The position numbers and the translations under genes were made by a program. Under the pieces are notes generated by a model, which did not search any database, was not told the origin of the DNA, and saw nothing but the letters and a program-made list of their open reading frames with translations. Shown one piece after another: positions 1-10,173 of a DNA stretch of 64,000 bases. Within the stretch, counting starts at the first letter, position 1. Each line of letters starts with the position of its first letter. The stretch comes from Viridothelium virens (taxonomy: Eukaryota; Ascomycota; Dothideomycetes; Trypetheliales; Trypetheliaceae): assembly GCA_010094025.1 (NCBI GenBank), contig ML991817.1, positions 62,001-126,000 of the forward strand. Reading direction: 5' to 3'.

Positions 1-970
1 TGGTCGGGAGGCTCCTTTTCAACAGCAAGCAGGTCCGTGTGAAGCAGTGGGAGAACTTCGAGTATTGTCAGAGTCGCATGGATAAAAGGCTTGCTCGCGA
101 ACCTGCGCATTCTGATCTTTGGTCGAGGATACGGTCCAAGTCCGATAGCGCTGAGAATTTAAGTCGAGATGAATACCATTCGAATGCTGTCACGTTCATG
201 GTGGCTGGTGAGCGGGCTCGAGTCTGGGCTGTGCGCTTTTCATTACTTGCTGACCGCGTAGTACAGGGACCGAGACTACTGCTACGGCCCTCAGTGGTTT
301 GATCTACTTTCTCCACCAGGCCGACAACAGGCATGCTCTGAACAAGCTGAAAGCAGAAGTCCGCGGCAAGTTCTCCAGCTTTGGAGACACCACCTTGGAG
401 AGCCTGGCCCGTTTAGAGTACATGCACGCTATCATCCAGGAAGGACTCCGGATGTACCCACCCGTAGGTTTTCTTAAACTCCAACAGCAGCGGGAATTGA
501 CCAAATGCCGTAGGCTCCGAGTCAACTTCCACGACGAACACCTTCCGGAGGTATGATAATCTACGGCCAATTCATACCGGGCAATATCACTGTCGACGTA
601 CATCCCTTGGCTACATTCAAGTCGCCGACACACTTCAAGAACCCGCAGAAATTTCGACCAGAGCGGTGGCTTGGTGATCCTGAGTATAAGGATGATCATT
701 TGGATGCAGTGGAGCCATTCTCGTATGGTCCTCAGAACTGTTTGGGCAAAGTCGGATAATAATCTACCTTTTGAGTATGGAAAGCGTGCTGACATATATA
801 TCTAGAGCCTTGCCTGGCATGAAATGCGACTGCTCCTGGCAGCTCTCATCCTCAGCTTCGACATTGAACCTGCAGCCGAAACCAAAGATTGGATCGATCA
901 GAAGATCTACGTGTTGTGGGAGAAGAAGCCACTCATGTGCGCACTGAGACGAGTCTCCGAATCTCCCTAG
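1..970 (+). CDS. Cytochrome P450, CYP65-like (3' part; 5' end outside window)
   Basis: Heme-thiolate monooxygenase, probably ER-anchored and acting on a secondary metabolite. Exons read 3-207, 267-463, 514-750 and 806-970; the three introns (59, 50 and 55 nt) keep the frame. The spliced protein shows the I-helix oxygen-binding segment MVAGTETTATALSG (split by the first intron), the K-helix EGLRMYPP with its ExxR, the PERW block and the heme-binding loop FSYGPQNCLGK. This pattern resembles fungal isotrichodermin C-15 hydroxylase-type (CYP65) enzymes. No defect is visible in the part present; about the first half, with the membrane anchor, lies left of the window. It converges on another P450 whose stop codon is only 5 nt away. 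The substrate cannot be told from sequence; a terpenoid is suggested only by its neighbours. Confidence 0.88.
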
Positions 971-975
971 ATAGG

Positions 976-2699
976 TCAAGAGTTTCCTTCGCGCTTTCGA
1001 ATACGCATCCTAGCACTGGGATCGGCAAGTCGAACGATCTCGTGCTTGATGTCTTGGGGTCGATCATCACCAGGGACGTACTCGAAGTCGTACTCCAAGA
1101 GTAAAATGCATAGCGCAATCTTTATTTCATTCGAAGCAAAGAATCGACCTGGGCAGGCATGCTCGCCTTGTTCGGTCTCGTCAGCAGTTGTAGTAAAAGT
1201 CTCGGTGGGAAGCAACACTACCGAATCCAAAGCCCATTTGATCAGCCGAAGGAGTGCTGAATTGGTGTTGATTTTGTTCTCCTGGTCGTTCTCGTAGTTT
1301 TGCGAATCGCCTCATGTCGAACGTTTCGGCATTCGGGAAGTGCTCCGAAGAGTGAGCCCAGTCGTTCATGACCATCAATGTGCTACCCTTGGGAATCACA
1401 GTGCCGTCGGACAGTGTGAGTGGAGCTCGAGCAAAGCGTAACATGGAGGCTAGAAAAAACGGATCAGTGCTTGTTTCGTGGGCAGAAGTGCGAGGATCCT
1501 TACTGGCGAGTAGGTCCCTCACTCTCTGACATTCCCTCATGAAGCTGTCCAGCAACCTCATATCCTGCAGTGCTTGCTTTGTCCATCCACTATCGTCAAG
1601 AACGCGGCGGCAATCTTCGCGCAGTGGTTCGATCAGCTCTGGCATGTCACACAGCTGCAGCAGGCACATCGTCATCGTTTCGGAGCTCAGGTGAATAGCG
1701 GCGAGACTGAAAGAAAGCTGGGCAGCAGCGTAGTCTATTTTTCGCCCTCTTGCACATTCCACCATCCAGCCGATCGCATCAGAGGCTTTTGACGATCCCT
1801 CGCTCTCTGAAGAGCTAGCCTGCATCTGAGCTTTCCTCCGATCGACGACTGGCTGGATGAGTACCTGTGCTCTCTTGTAATAATGCCTTGCTTGTGTGCA
1901 ATTTTTGGAAAACCAATGGATGATAGGCCTAGCCAGTGCATGCTGTGAACGCAGCTCGCTAATGGCCTCGAAGCTGCTATAGGTGTAGTTCTTGGTGATA
2001 TCTAGCCAGTCTGGGTTGCGGCAGAGCTCAAGCCCAAGGAAGACCCGAGAAGAGAGTCCTGCAACTAGCGATCAGTGGAATTGGGAGTAGAATGACGTGA
2101 GCATGTTCCGCACGAGCAATGATATCCTGGACGTCCGATTTGATTACATGAGTCTGCCATTCCTTACTTTCTCCAAAGATGTCGCGGTACGTCAACTGCG
2201 TCTCTTCGAACAGGGCTAGATCACGGAATCAGAGATCAGCACATTCAGCCGAAGAGAAATGTATAAGGGTGGTATGAACGTTACCTGTGGTAATCAGACC
2301 CAAGCTTTGCGTAAGCTTCTTCCTAACAACTTCTTGGATGAAGGTATCATTTTCCAGAATTTCTCGAAATGGCTGGAGACCTGGATATGAGGTGAAACTG
2401 TCCCGAGCGTGGGCGTCGTTGAAGCTGAGGTCTGGATGGTTCTTGAGTTCTGCCGCAAATCGATTCGGGACTACTATCTTGAAGTTCGTCCCGGTCTGGA
2501 CCTGGAAGCAGCTCCGGAACTTCTTGCCATGCTCAAGCAGTGCTCGGCCATTCTGTAGATACTCGTTGCGATCAGCGGAGAGCACAGGTATTGTTGCGTA
2601 AGGTTTCTTGTTGTTCTGGCTGTAAAAGAGCCAGATCACGAGTATTGTTACTCCAAGAACAAGTGCGGTCCAGCCGGGCAAGAGGCCGTGATACTCCAT
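976..2699 (-). CDS. Cytochrome P450, CYP68/gibberellin-oxidase-like
   Basis: Complete 496-residue P450 in five exons: 2285-2699, 2114-2215, 1504-2058, 1222-1449, 976-1166. Every junction is GT-AG and the phases add up. An N-terminal membrane anchor lies at about residues 9-27. ExxR is ECQR near residue 347, and the heme loop is FGFGEHACPGRFF with the ligand Cys438. The loop followed by ASNEIK is typical of fungal P450s near ent-kaurene oxidase and GA14 synthase (CYP503/CYP68), many of which oxidise diterpenes. That similarity is from memory of family patterns, not a search. The intron at 1450-1503 uses donor GTAAGG; an earlier GTGAGG would break the frame. It converges on the other P450 and lies in the same direction as the UbiA-like gene, about 310 nt downstream of it. 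Confidence 0.9.
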
Positions 2700-3009
2700 G
2701 GCAGTGGTGCGGGACCAGATGGAGCTACTCGCGAGACACTCGTGGAGTGGCTTTTGGCGAGTCGAAGGATCTTACAAAGCTGAAACACGATGTTGGTGAC
2801 GTCGCGATTAGCGTCTTCTTCAATCGGAAGGATTGCGGCGCTCGGCTAACACCGCTAATATGCTGTCTTCATGTATATTTACGGATAAGTTGTTTTAGGG
2901 TTCTGGGGTTTGGGCCTGACAATCCGTCTTCCCCGCTAGTGTGCGGTAATCTACTTCGTGATCCACTTGAAAAGGATGCAAACCCTTGCGTGTCATGTTG
3001 CATTTTGTA

Positions 3010-3948
3010 CTATGTACGTGCCCCAAGACTTGCCAGCCATACCGGCAGCAATCCAAAAAGGGTAGCTAAACCCCATGGATACACGGCGGAACGTGGCTTA
3101 TGTAGCGCAAGAGCGGCGAAAGCTCCCCAGAAGACGGTGGATCGAACGACGGATAGTACGGCACTTCCACCACCAAGAAGCGTGATAGACAAATCGCCCA
3201 TCATTGTGCTCCCGCCCAAGAAGATCAAGGTAGGACGAACACCAAATGCAGTAGCCAAAGTCGTGATGTTGTTCTGTTCATCTTCTTGGATATCTCGCAC
3301 ATCACAAATTGACTCCCAAAGGAAGTCGTAAGTGATTGTGTACATCAAGACTCGAAAGTGCCCCGCGCTTGAAGCATTCTCCGGATGAAGCATGGTTCCG
3401 CGAAGATACAACACGACTGCGGTGACGTCCATGAGCCCGATGCATGTTGCACCGAAGAGGGACTTGAAGGGCCCGAGGAAGTACTTGAGCTTGACCGTGG
3501 AGATGCTCCCGGTTTTCCACGAGTACACGGGGATCAGTGGCATCGCGTGTACGACGGCGAGCAAGGGAACGCCGAGCAGTCGGAGAAGTGCTAAGAGACC
3601 ACAATGCATTGTGCCGTAAACGGCAAGAACAACGAAAGGGCTGGCAAAGACGACAATAGTCATGAGCCAAGTTTTCCTCGTCTGCCGGGGGAGGTCCGCG
3701 GCCTTGTCCATGACTGCATCAAAAAGTCAGCTTCGATTCTAGACGGTGTTTGACGGCGATATTGACTTACCGTCGATCAGCACGGAGAGAGCGAAAAGTA
3801 GCACAAGTATCGGGGCATCGCGCGGCTGGTTATCTTCAAGCGTCACTCGCGTTGCGCTTACTGCAGGTGGGATGTGCATCGCTCCATTGATGACGGGAAG
3901 CAGGAAGCTTGCTCCCACGATCGACCGCGTAAACTCTGGTTGAGACAT
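3010..3948 (-). CDS. UbiA-superfamily membrane prenyltransferase or terpene cyclase
   Basis: Protein of 293 residues in two exons (3771-3948 and 3010-3713, intron 57 nt), very hydrophobic, with several predicted membrane helices. Both UbiA aspartate-rich motifs are present as DxxDxxxD: D59-V-M-D62-K-A-A-D66, whose second residue codon is split by the intron, and D197-V-R-D200-I-Q-E-D204. In this superfamily these residues bind Mg-diphosphate of a prenyl donor. Fungal members include aromatic prenyltransferases and the membrane terpene cyclases of fumagillin and erinacine biosynthesis. The first motif lacks the usual Asn before its first Asp. Start chosen at 3948 because the upstream in-frame Met at 4149 adds a basic, non-hydrophobic stretch. 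Two P450s and a toroid protein beside it favour terpenoid biosynthesis. Cyclase versus transferase cannot be settled from sequence alone. Confidence 0.82.
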
Positions 3949-4518
3949 GCTGTTGGCCGGACGTCGACGGTGACAATAGAAGGTCTTCCGTTGTGAAGGA
4001 TGACGAATTGATTCAAAAGATTTCTCCGGTATTAGATTTGTACCTACTAAAAAGCAAAAACGATGAGCAGGACAGTAGTGCCTTCGTGTCACATGCAAAA
4101 GCAAGGCCCCACTTCTGCGAGGCAGGTAGAGTATAGAGACTAGAGACACCGGAGAGTCGTATAAGTAACCTTATTTGACGCTTCGGTCCGCATCCAAATC
4201 CTAAAAGCGGTGAAGCCTAAAAACGACATGTAGATAAGACTGCAGGATCAGCTTGGCCCCACAGTCAGCAGCCACTGGTGATCCTTCGTGTGGTTTGGCA
4301 ACGAAGCTCCCCCACCACGGTCACGACGCTGAGAGCACGAAGTGCACGAACAAAAAGTGGAGAGAAGGATGGTCGGTCTAGCTAGCTAGTGCGGGATGGG
4401 CTATGTACGCACACGGGGTGCCTGCCTGCCCATCTGTACGGCTTCTTGGTACGCGTCAGCAATTTTAATTCACCATTACCACGAGCATTTACGATCGTTT
4501 CATTCAATCAAGAGCATC
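3949..4518. promoter_or_regulatory. Divergent intergenic promoter region of UbiA-like and toroid genes
   Basis: A 570-bp spacer between two divergently transcribed genes that look like pathway partners. It must hold the start signals of both. I see no clear binding site that I could name for a pathway-specific regulator. Confidence 0.5.
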
Positions 4519-5617
4519 ATGTTGAATCTCACAAACGTAGATGATGCACTTCATAAGGGCGAAGAGTGGCTCGAGACCAACAAGAAGACATTCCTTTCTG
4601 AGACAGAAACCGGCATCTCGTTCAAAGACAACTTCGCCGATCTGCTTCTATTAGAGCTATCTAACAGATGGTGAGTAATAATCTCCTAGTTTCAGTCGGG
4701 AGCGTTCCAATAACAGATAGATCTCAGGGACTATGTAGATCTTCGAGTACCAGAACGACGATGGCATTATTTCGCTGGCGAGTGCTAGACTCTGACGACT
4801 TACCATATTGGTACTGACTTTGCGATAGTCAAGCCGGTCATTGTACCAGAAGATTACCCCGAAGACAACGACACCAATGCTGTCGCCTTTTCCATCTTGA
4901 AGCCAACCGATTCGAGAGCTAAGGTATTAATTGACGAAATCTTAGCGTGTAAGAATGCGGATGGTATCGTACAAGTATCAAGACTCCCGAGACTTTCGTG
5001 ATGTACTGGGGCTCACAGACTATCAGGTTCACCTGGACCCAAACCGGCCAAGGATAGCCCCTGAAGTCAGTGCCAACATTCTCTCGCTCTTCTACAGCTA
5101 TGGCCGCGGCCACGAAGTTCAAGAGTCTCTGAGCTACCTGCAGAAAGCAATGGCCTTGGAGGAGTACCAAGAGTCGCGATACTATTTCCTCCCAGAACCG
5201 CTGTTCTTCTACACCTGGCGCCTCCTATGCATCGCTTCAGGTTCGGCTCTCGAAACAATCGACAATCAGCGCTTACCCAAGGAGCTGCATACGCTAAGAG
5301 ATCATTTGATCAGACGTGTGAGTGCGCGTTTAGGTACTGCGAAGGACAATGCGTTGTGTCCTGCACTACGTATTTTGATCTGTCACTCGCTGGGAATCAA
5401 GAACGACGTTGATCTCCAGCTTTTGCTCGACTTACAAGAGGACGATGGCAGCTTCGGGAGGGCCTGGTACGTCAGGTACGGCTCAAATGGGATCAGGATA
5501 TCTCATCGAGCTTTCGCTGTCGTGGTTGCTATCGTGGCTCTACGGAGACTTAAACAGCACATGGTCGGGATGAAAACGGCAGTAGTGAATGGGGTTAATG
5601 GCACAACGGCTCGCTGA
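4519..5617 (+). CDS. Alpha/alpha-toroid terpenoid-cyclase-fold protein, possibly frameshifted
   Basis: About 330 residues in four exons: 4519-4670, about 4728-4781, 4829-4974 and 5027-5617. The C-terminal exon has the squalene-cyclase-type repeat [18 protein letters not shown] and a following GIRISHR segment, as in fungal prenyltransferase alpha-alpha toroid proteins. Exon 3 has [16 protein letters not shown], in the place where relatives carry an acidic DxDTT-like motif reminiscent of class II terpene cyclases. Exon 2 best reads as [14 protein letters not shown], but splicing exon 1 (donor after 4670) to the acceptor at 4727 reaches this frame one base out near 4735-4740. Either a frameshift has occurred or an unseen splice is used. 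Introns 2 (4782-4828) and 3 (4975-5026) fit well. Divergent partner of the UbiA-like gene. Enzymatic activity is inference. Confidence 0.65.
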
Positions 5618-6736
5618 ATCAATATACAGCGGTAAAGACATTGGTCATCTCTTAAAACCTCCCGCTACGTTGATCGAGTTTTCGTTGTGGAGACTCTGTT
5701 GCGGACCGCAGGCGGACTTTTCGATTCGCGAGATGATCGATGCTTTCTACCATGTATGCATTGACATAGCCGACTCGTGCTAGATCTGCCGTTGTAAGCC
5801 TGGCGTACTAATGCGGTGAATGCGTTCGTGGGCCGAGCCATGTGACGTAGCTGAGCGGATGCTGTTCATCGTCCAGTGCGCATTTCCCCGGTCGCCAACC
5901 TCCCCCAAGTCTCTCAAGGCACTTGGCTAAAACGTTGTCCGGTGTAAGACTGCGGGAAGGACATTCAAGGATTGGAGACAAGAAAGCGTAAGCAGGTAAA
6001 CAGAATCTGTCAACTCTACCCGTCAGTTGCTGGACTGTACCGTGTAGGAAAGGCCCTTGATCTGATGTCGAGTTGGGACTTCTCCAGTCTTCTAGGCAAA
6101 GCGGAGAGAAATGCGAGTTTGCAAGGAGTGCACGGTGGAGGGCACCGGGGAGGGTGGAGAGTGGGAGCCGCCGTCTCACTTGCATGAGGTGGGAGGATCG
6201 CGCCAAGCCCGTCACATCCACTGATGTCCATCTCATCCACGCCTCCCAAGCACGGAGAAAGCTGATTTCTGCGCCAGCAAGGTTCGAAGGTTTGGACCCT
6301 TCGTCAGCACGACTGCACGAGCGAGGTTTGCATGCCGCTAGAAAGACTGAAAACAATCCTCGTCCACCATCGGACATGCAGCAAAGGATTCACGACCCGC
6401 AAATGCAGTACGCTCGCTGGAGTGATTGGCCTCTCGCGCCCTCCATCGCTCGTAATGATAAGGGCATCCAACATGATCATCATACGCTCGGTTCACTAGA
6501 GTCCCCACGCCCGTCCCACGACCTCCTCCTCCTCCACCACTAGATGCATCTCGAAAGAAGCCCCGCCAGTTGACCGTGCTCCGCATGTAAGACCCACGGG
6601 GTCCCCTCATCGGCCGCTCTTCCATTGCTTGTCACGCTTGTCACGCTTGTCTGTCACAAAACATCTCTGTGTCACGCTGCCGCCATGTCTGACAAAGCAT
6701 CCTCAGACAACCAGGAGGTCGTTATCTCAGCAGGGC
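5618..6736. other. Gene-poor stretch after the toroid gene
   Basis: No convincing gene. A 64-codon open frame at 5589-5783 on the plus strand and a 189-codon minus-strand frame at 5808-6377 have no recognisable domains. Short tandem repeats of TTGTCACGC type occur near 6630-6655. Confidence 0.4.
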
Positions 6737-6848
6737 TCAGACGGCAGAGCCAAGGGGGCCAAAGGGTGGCGCTACGTTCAATTAGCGCTTTATTAGCGCA
6801 ATATAGTGTTAACCCTTTGGCTTCCTGGCTCTGCCGTCTAAGTGCCTT
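6735..6848. mobile_element. Small fold-back (MITE-like) element
   Basis: Two imperfect inverted arms of about 31 bp, at 6738-6768 and 6809-6841, share the core AGACGGCAGAGCCA followed by CCAAAGGGT. They enclose about 40 bp of AT-richer DNA with several GCGC-containing short repeats (ATTAGCGC). The whole could fold into one hairpin. It has no coding capacity. Target-site duplication is not clear, so the family is unknown; it may also be a chance or regulatory palindrome. Confidence 0.5.
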
Positions 6849-7210
6849 TGGAGTCTGTCTTTAAGGCGTGCTGTAAAGGGTGTTTGTGGTAGTGTGAGAA
6901 TGGTAGGCAGTGTATATTAGAGACTAACTTCTGGCGAGCCCTCTGCGGGGCCCCGCCGAGAAGATATAGGTATCTTACGGCGGAAGGGGATTTCCGAACA
7001 GAATGTGGACAGCCTGTGAGCAGATGGGACCTATGTTGAAAAAGATGTATGTAAAGGGTTTGTTAAATATAATAGCTGTTTTCATCCTAACATCTGTTTA
7101 GATGATAATTATAAGTATCTTATAATTGGGTGCATTAGGAGCTTGCGTGCGAGCATTGTCAGCCATAGTAATTTGGGTGGATAGCTATAATGGGGTAAAA
7201 TTTGGGTGTA

Positions 7211-7464
7211 CAGTGGGATTTTTTGAAGTGGGACAGCGCTAGACATGGAGCTCCTGACTATCACCAATCAGTATTCGTACTAGCCTTGGCTAGTCCCAGG
7301 TGCTAACCCACGTATAGACTTAGTACTCTTTAGATCAACTAATCAAAAGAACTTACAGCAGCGGCATCGATCCAATCAAGGATTAGAGCTGTTATTAAAA
7401 GCCAATCGAGATATGCACCATATGACCCTTGTCTAGCGCTGTCCCACTTCAAAAAATCCCACTG
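7211..7464. mobile_element. Tc1/mariner-type MITE, 254 bp
   Basis: Perfect 33-bp terminal inverted repeats at 7211-7243 and 7432-7464, beginning CAGTGGGATTTTTTGAAG. Each end is flanked by TA (7209-7210 and 7465-7466), the target duplication typical of the Tc1/mariner/pogo superfamily. The interior is non-coding, so the element would need a transposase supplied from elsewhere. Perfect terminal repeats suggest fairly recent movement or preservation. Confidence 0.85.
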
Positions 7465-7466
7465 TA

Positions 7467-7605
7467 CTTATCAGATCAACTGATCAAAAGAATTTACAGT
7501 AGCGGCACCTATCCAACCAAGGACTAGAGCTGTTATTAAAAGCCAATCAGAATATGCATCATGTGACCCTTGTTTAGCGCTGTCCCACTTCAAAAAATCC
7601 CACTG
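7467..7605. mobile_element. Partial second copy of the same MITE (right half)
   Basis: Directly abuts the complete element, sharing its TA. It repeats the right part of the element (from about AGATCAACT through the right terminal repeat) with scattered substitutions, and ends in the same 33-bp terminal repeat at 7573-7605 with one mismatch, followed by TA. The left end is missing. It could come from nested insertion followed by deletion, or from unequal exchange between copies. Confidence 0.8.
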
Positions 7606-8278
7606 TACCCCGTACGGCTTTTTTTGTCTAGGGCGTGCCCACAAACAATCACGACCGGGACCGGGATCACATGGCATTGGAAAGCGGCTAATGCTTAGTC
7701 ATGATTTACAGCACCGTGCCGTGGTAACACAACGCGTAAATATTAAAATGAGGACACAGGGAGAAAAGTAAAAGTGTCATGGAATGAGTACGAGATCTAC
7801 GTTGCGCTATGGTCTAGATGTCCTGAACAAGCTCCCAGATGAGCAGGAGTTCGAGCCTGCCTGCTATCTTGCCTTGGCCGCTTCCTTGATGTACGAAGCA
7901 ATGGCGTTCGTGCTGTAAGAGAAGCAGGAGCAGCAGATATGACCCACAGAGAAAACAATAGGGCTTGGAAGGTACCTACAGTGAAGCTCCAAAGAGATAA
8001 GAAATTATCGCATCTCGTCTCCGAGCGTTGTTCTTTTCCTCAAGAATCCCACTCTTCCCTTCAAGAATCCCAATCTTTTCGCTATCACTACTAGCAATCA
8101 CTACAAATATGTTTGCCTACCTTATATCTCGGCTGATCTATCGCACCACCCGCCGCCAGCCTCCTCATTATCTGTCCACCAGTCAAAGGTAAATTTGACA
8201 AACCACCTCCTAACACTCGATTTCCTTGACCTTTTGTTCCTGTTGCCCTGGTTCCGCAAGATGCCACCTCACTTAACC
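7606..8278. other. Non-coding spacer
   Basis: No gene recognised. A short direct repeat of TCAAGAATCCCA type occurs near 8040-8065. Confidence 0.4.
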
Positions 8279-8545
8279 CGACACATTTTCTCATTACCAG
8301 GTCGATAGCCAATTCATTCCCTTCACAGCAGTCCTGTCCGAAGCACCTGCGGCTGCATGACTGCAAGACACAAGCTTCACACAAACATGCCACATTATCG
8401 CGCCCTTTAACATATATTCTCATTACCAGGTTGATAGCGAGTTCTCTCCTTTCATAGCAGTCCTGTCTAAAGTATCTACGTCCATATAGCAACAAGACAC
8501 AAGCTTCACATTGACCTCATCGCGCCTCTCAACACATGTTCTCAT
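8279..8545. repeat. Imperfect tandem duplication, unit ~125 bp
   Basis: Two head-to-tail copies (about 8279-8404 and 8405-8528) followed by the first ~17 bp of a third. Each copy runs from a TTCTCATTACCAGG block through CAGCAGTCCTGTC and ACACAAGCTTCACA to an ATCGCGCC block. Differences between copies are mostly C/T and G/A exchanges. An open minus-strand frame of 134 codons across it reflects the repeat and shows no known domain. Confidence 0.7.
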
Positions 8546-10173
8546 CTAAAGTCCTGCATTCGTTTCACTCTGCCATATCCGTTCGGCTTCGATCCCCGAG
8601 ACCCCCATTATGCGCATGATCCCATTCTCACGCTCATCCATTACAATCAAGCTGACAGCTGCATAGGGCGGGCTCATACCGGAGCCACGAAAATCGCACG
8701 AGGACGCAGGGCGAGTTCTGGCGCGAGGGTGCGATGATAACGATAGGGGCTATTCCTGTATGGTTATTCGGACAAGGGCTTGAGGAAGCTGGTCTCGACG
8801 AGTATCTCAGGTCCCTGGTCCACCACATCACGTCTGGAGCCGTCCTGTCGAAAGTGATTTGGCTTGGGCAAAGGTTCGGGCGGCAACGGATGGAGGAAGA
8901 GGAGCGCCTCGAGGCGGTGGCAATGCTTGTGGAAAATTAGCATTCTTTTTTTGCATCGTCAACATTCTCTCTTCAAAAAAAAAAGGGAGAGGGGGGGGGG
9001 TTTAGTGTCTCTCTCCTACTGGTGCTCTTGATTCGGCTAACCAATAAGACAGGAAAAATAGTAAGCAACTTCTCCCATTGTTCATCACCTCCTGGATTGA
9101 AGCAATTCCATTGCATGTTCAACTGGCCCTCTGTGCAACCACAGCCACTTCCAACGTCTCTTTCCCTCCTAGTCTTGGCGCAAACTGACCTGATCATAGA
9201 ACAAAAATCAAAAATCGTTCCTTTCGTGTGCTGTCCTTGTTGAAGGGGAGGAGCGAAGGGATGGTGCATGTGACTACCCAAGGGCAACATCATATTGCAT
9301 CTGGTCAGGAATCTCCATTTCATGGAATTCACACTGAGGGGCCCCCCGAATGCGTGGAGACACATGCATCGACTCAGTTGGTGCTTGACTGAATTCCAGT
9401 GGCTCAACTACCAGAGCTGATCCAAACCATATACGCATAACCAAAGACCCCATTCAAGATAGGTACTTCACTTTCACCACTTTGTATCTAGCTTCCCCAG
9501 ACATCAGATGAATATGAACACTTTGTAATTACACTTTTGTCTCGCTTTGTGGCCTTCAACAGTCTTTCATATGCTGTCCTGTGAACGTCGCGCCCTAAAG
9601 AATCGAAATGTGGCATGCGTAGCAACTCAAGGCCTCAAATTCTTCCGTCGTCCAAGCCTTGCAAGTTGGGATGAGGTAGATGTCTGACTCAATTCGCAGG
9701 TTCAGATGAGACGGGATGCGAGTAGCGGGGCCGAAAATGCACATTGTCATTAGTATTTCCTCACTCAGAGATCATCAGGCAGGGTAGAGGGTGGCCAGTT
9801 GAGGAATCCCGAGGCAGAAAGAGTCGTGTCGGGTAAAATGAGGCAAATACTAGCCGTATTCACCTCAATCGAGTCTAGTCAAACTCAGAATAAGTTGTTG
9901 ATTGATTTGCCTATTGAGACTGCTGGTCAAATACACTTATTTCCATTATTGACACAGTTTTTGAGCTAGCAAAGCAAGCATTATCTTTGAGATGGTCCCT
10001 TGGGGCCATTCTCAGTATTCGGTGGTCGTAATGTCCGATTTGCGGGCTGATCCATACCTTCAAGCCAACCTCTCGCCGTCAGAAAGTATCTCTTCATGCT
10101 TCATCTGTTGCTCTTTAATCTCGCTACACCTGCTAGGCAGTCTCTTGTCAACTGGAGCCAGAGATAACTATGA
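8546..10173. other. Gene-poor stretch with one possible gene fragment
   Basis: A plus-strand frame open from about 8680 to 8940 encodes a segment ending RQRMEEEERLEAVAMLVEN that looks more protein-like than random (GEFWREGAMITIGAIPVWLF precedes it), but it has no recognised domain and no clear start. A purine-rich tract of A and G lies near 8976-9000. The rest, including a 144-codon minus frame at 8973-9407, shows nothing recognisable. Confidence 0.35.

Noticed and set aside
464-513. Apparent frameshift between the two P450 blocks near 470-550
   Set aside because: Explained by a 50-nt GT-AG intron; the spliced frame LPRRTPSGGMIIYGQF is continuous.
2540-3331. 263-codon plus-strand frame
   Set aside because: Overlaps the 5' end of the CYP68-like gene and the 3' end of the UbiA-like gene on the other strand; no domain.
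5808-6377. 189-codon minus-strand frame
   Set aside because: No recognisable domain, biased composition and no supporting context; probably chance.
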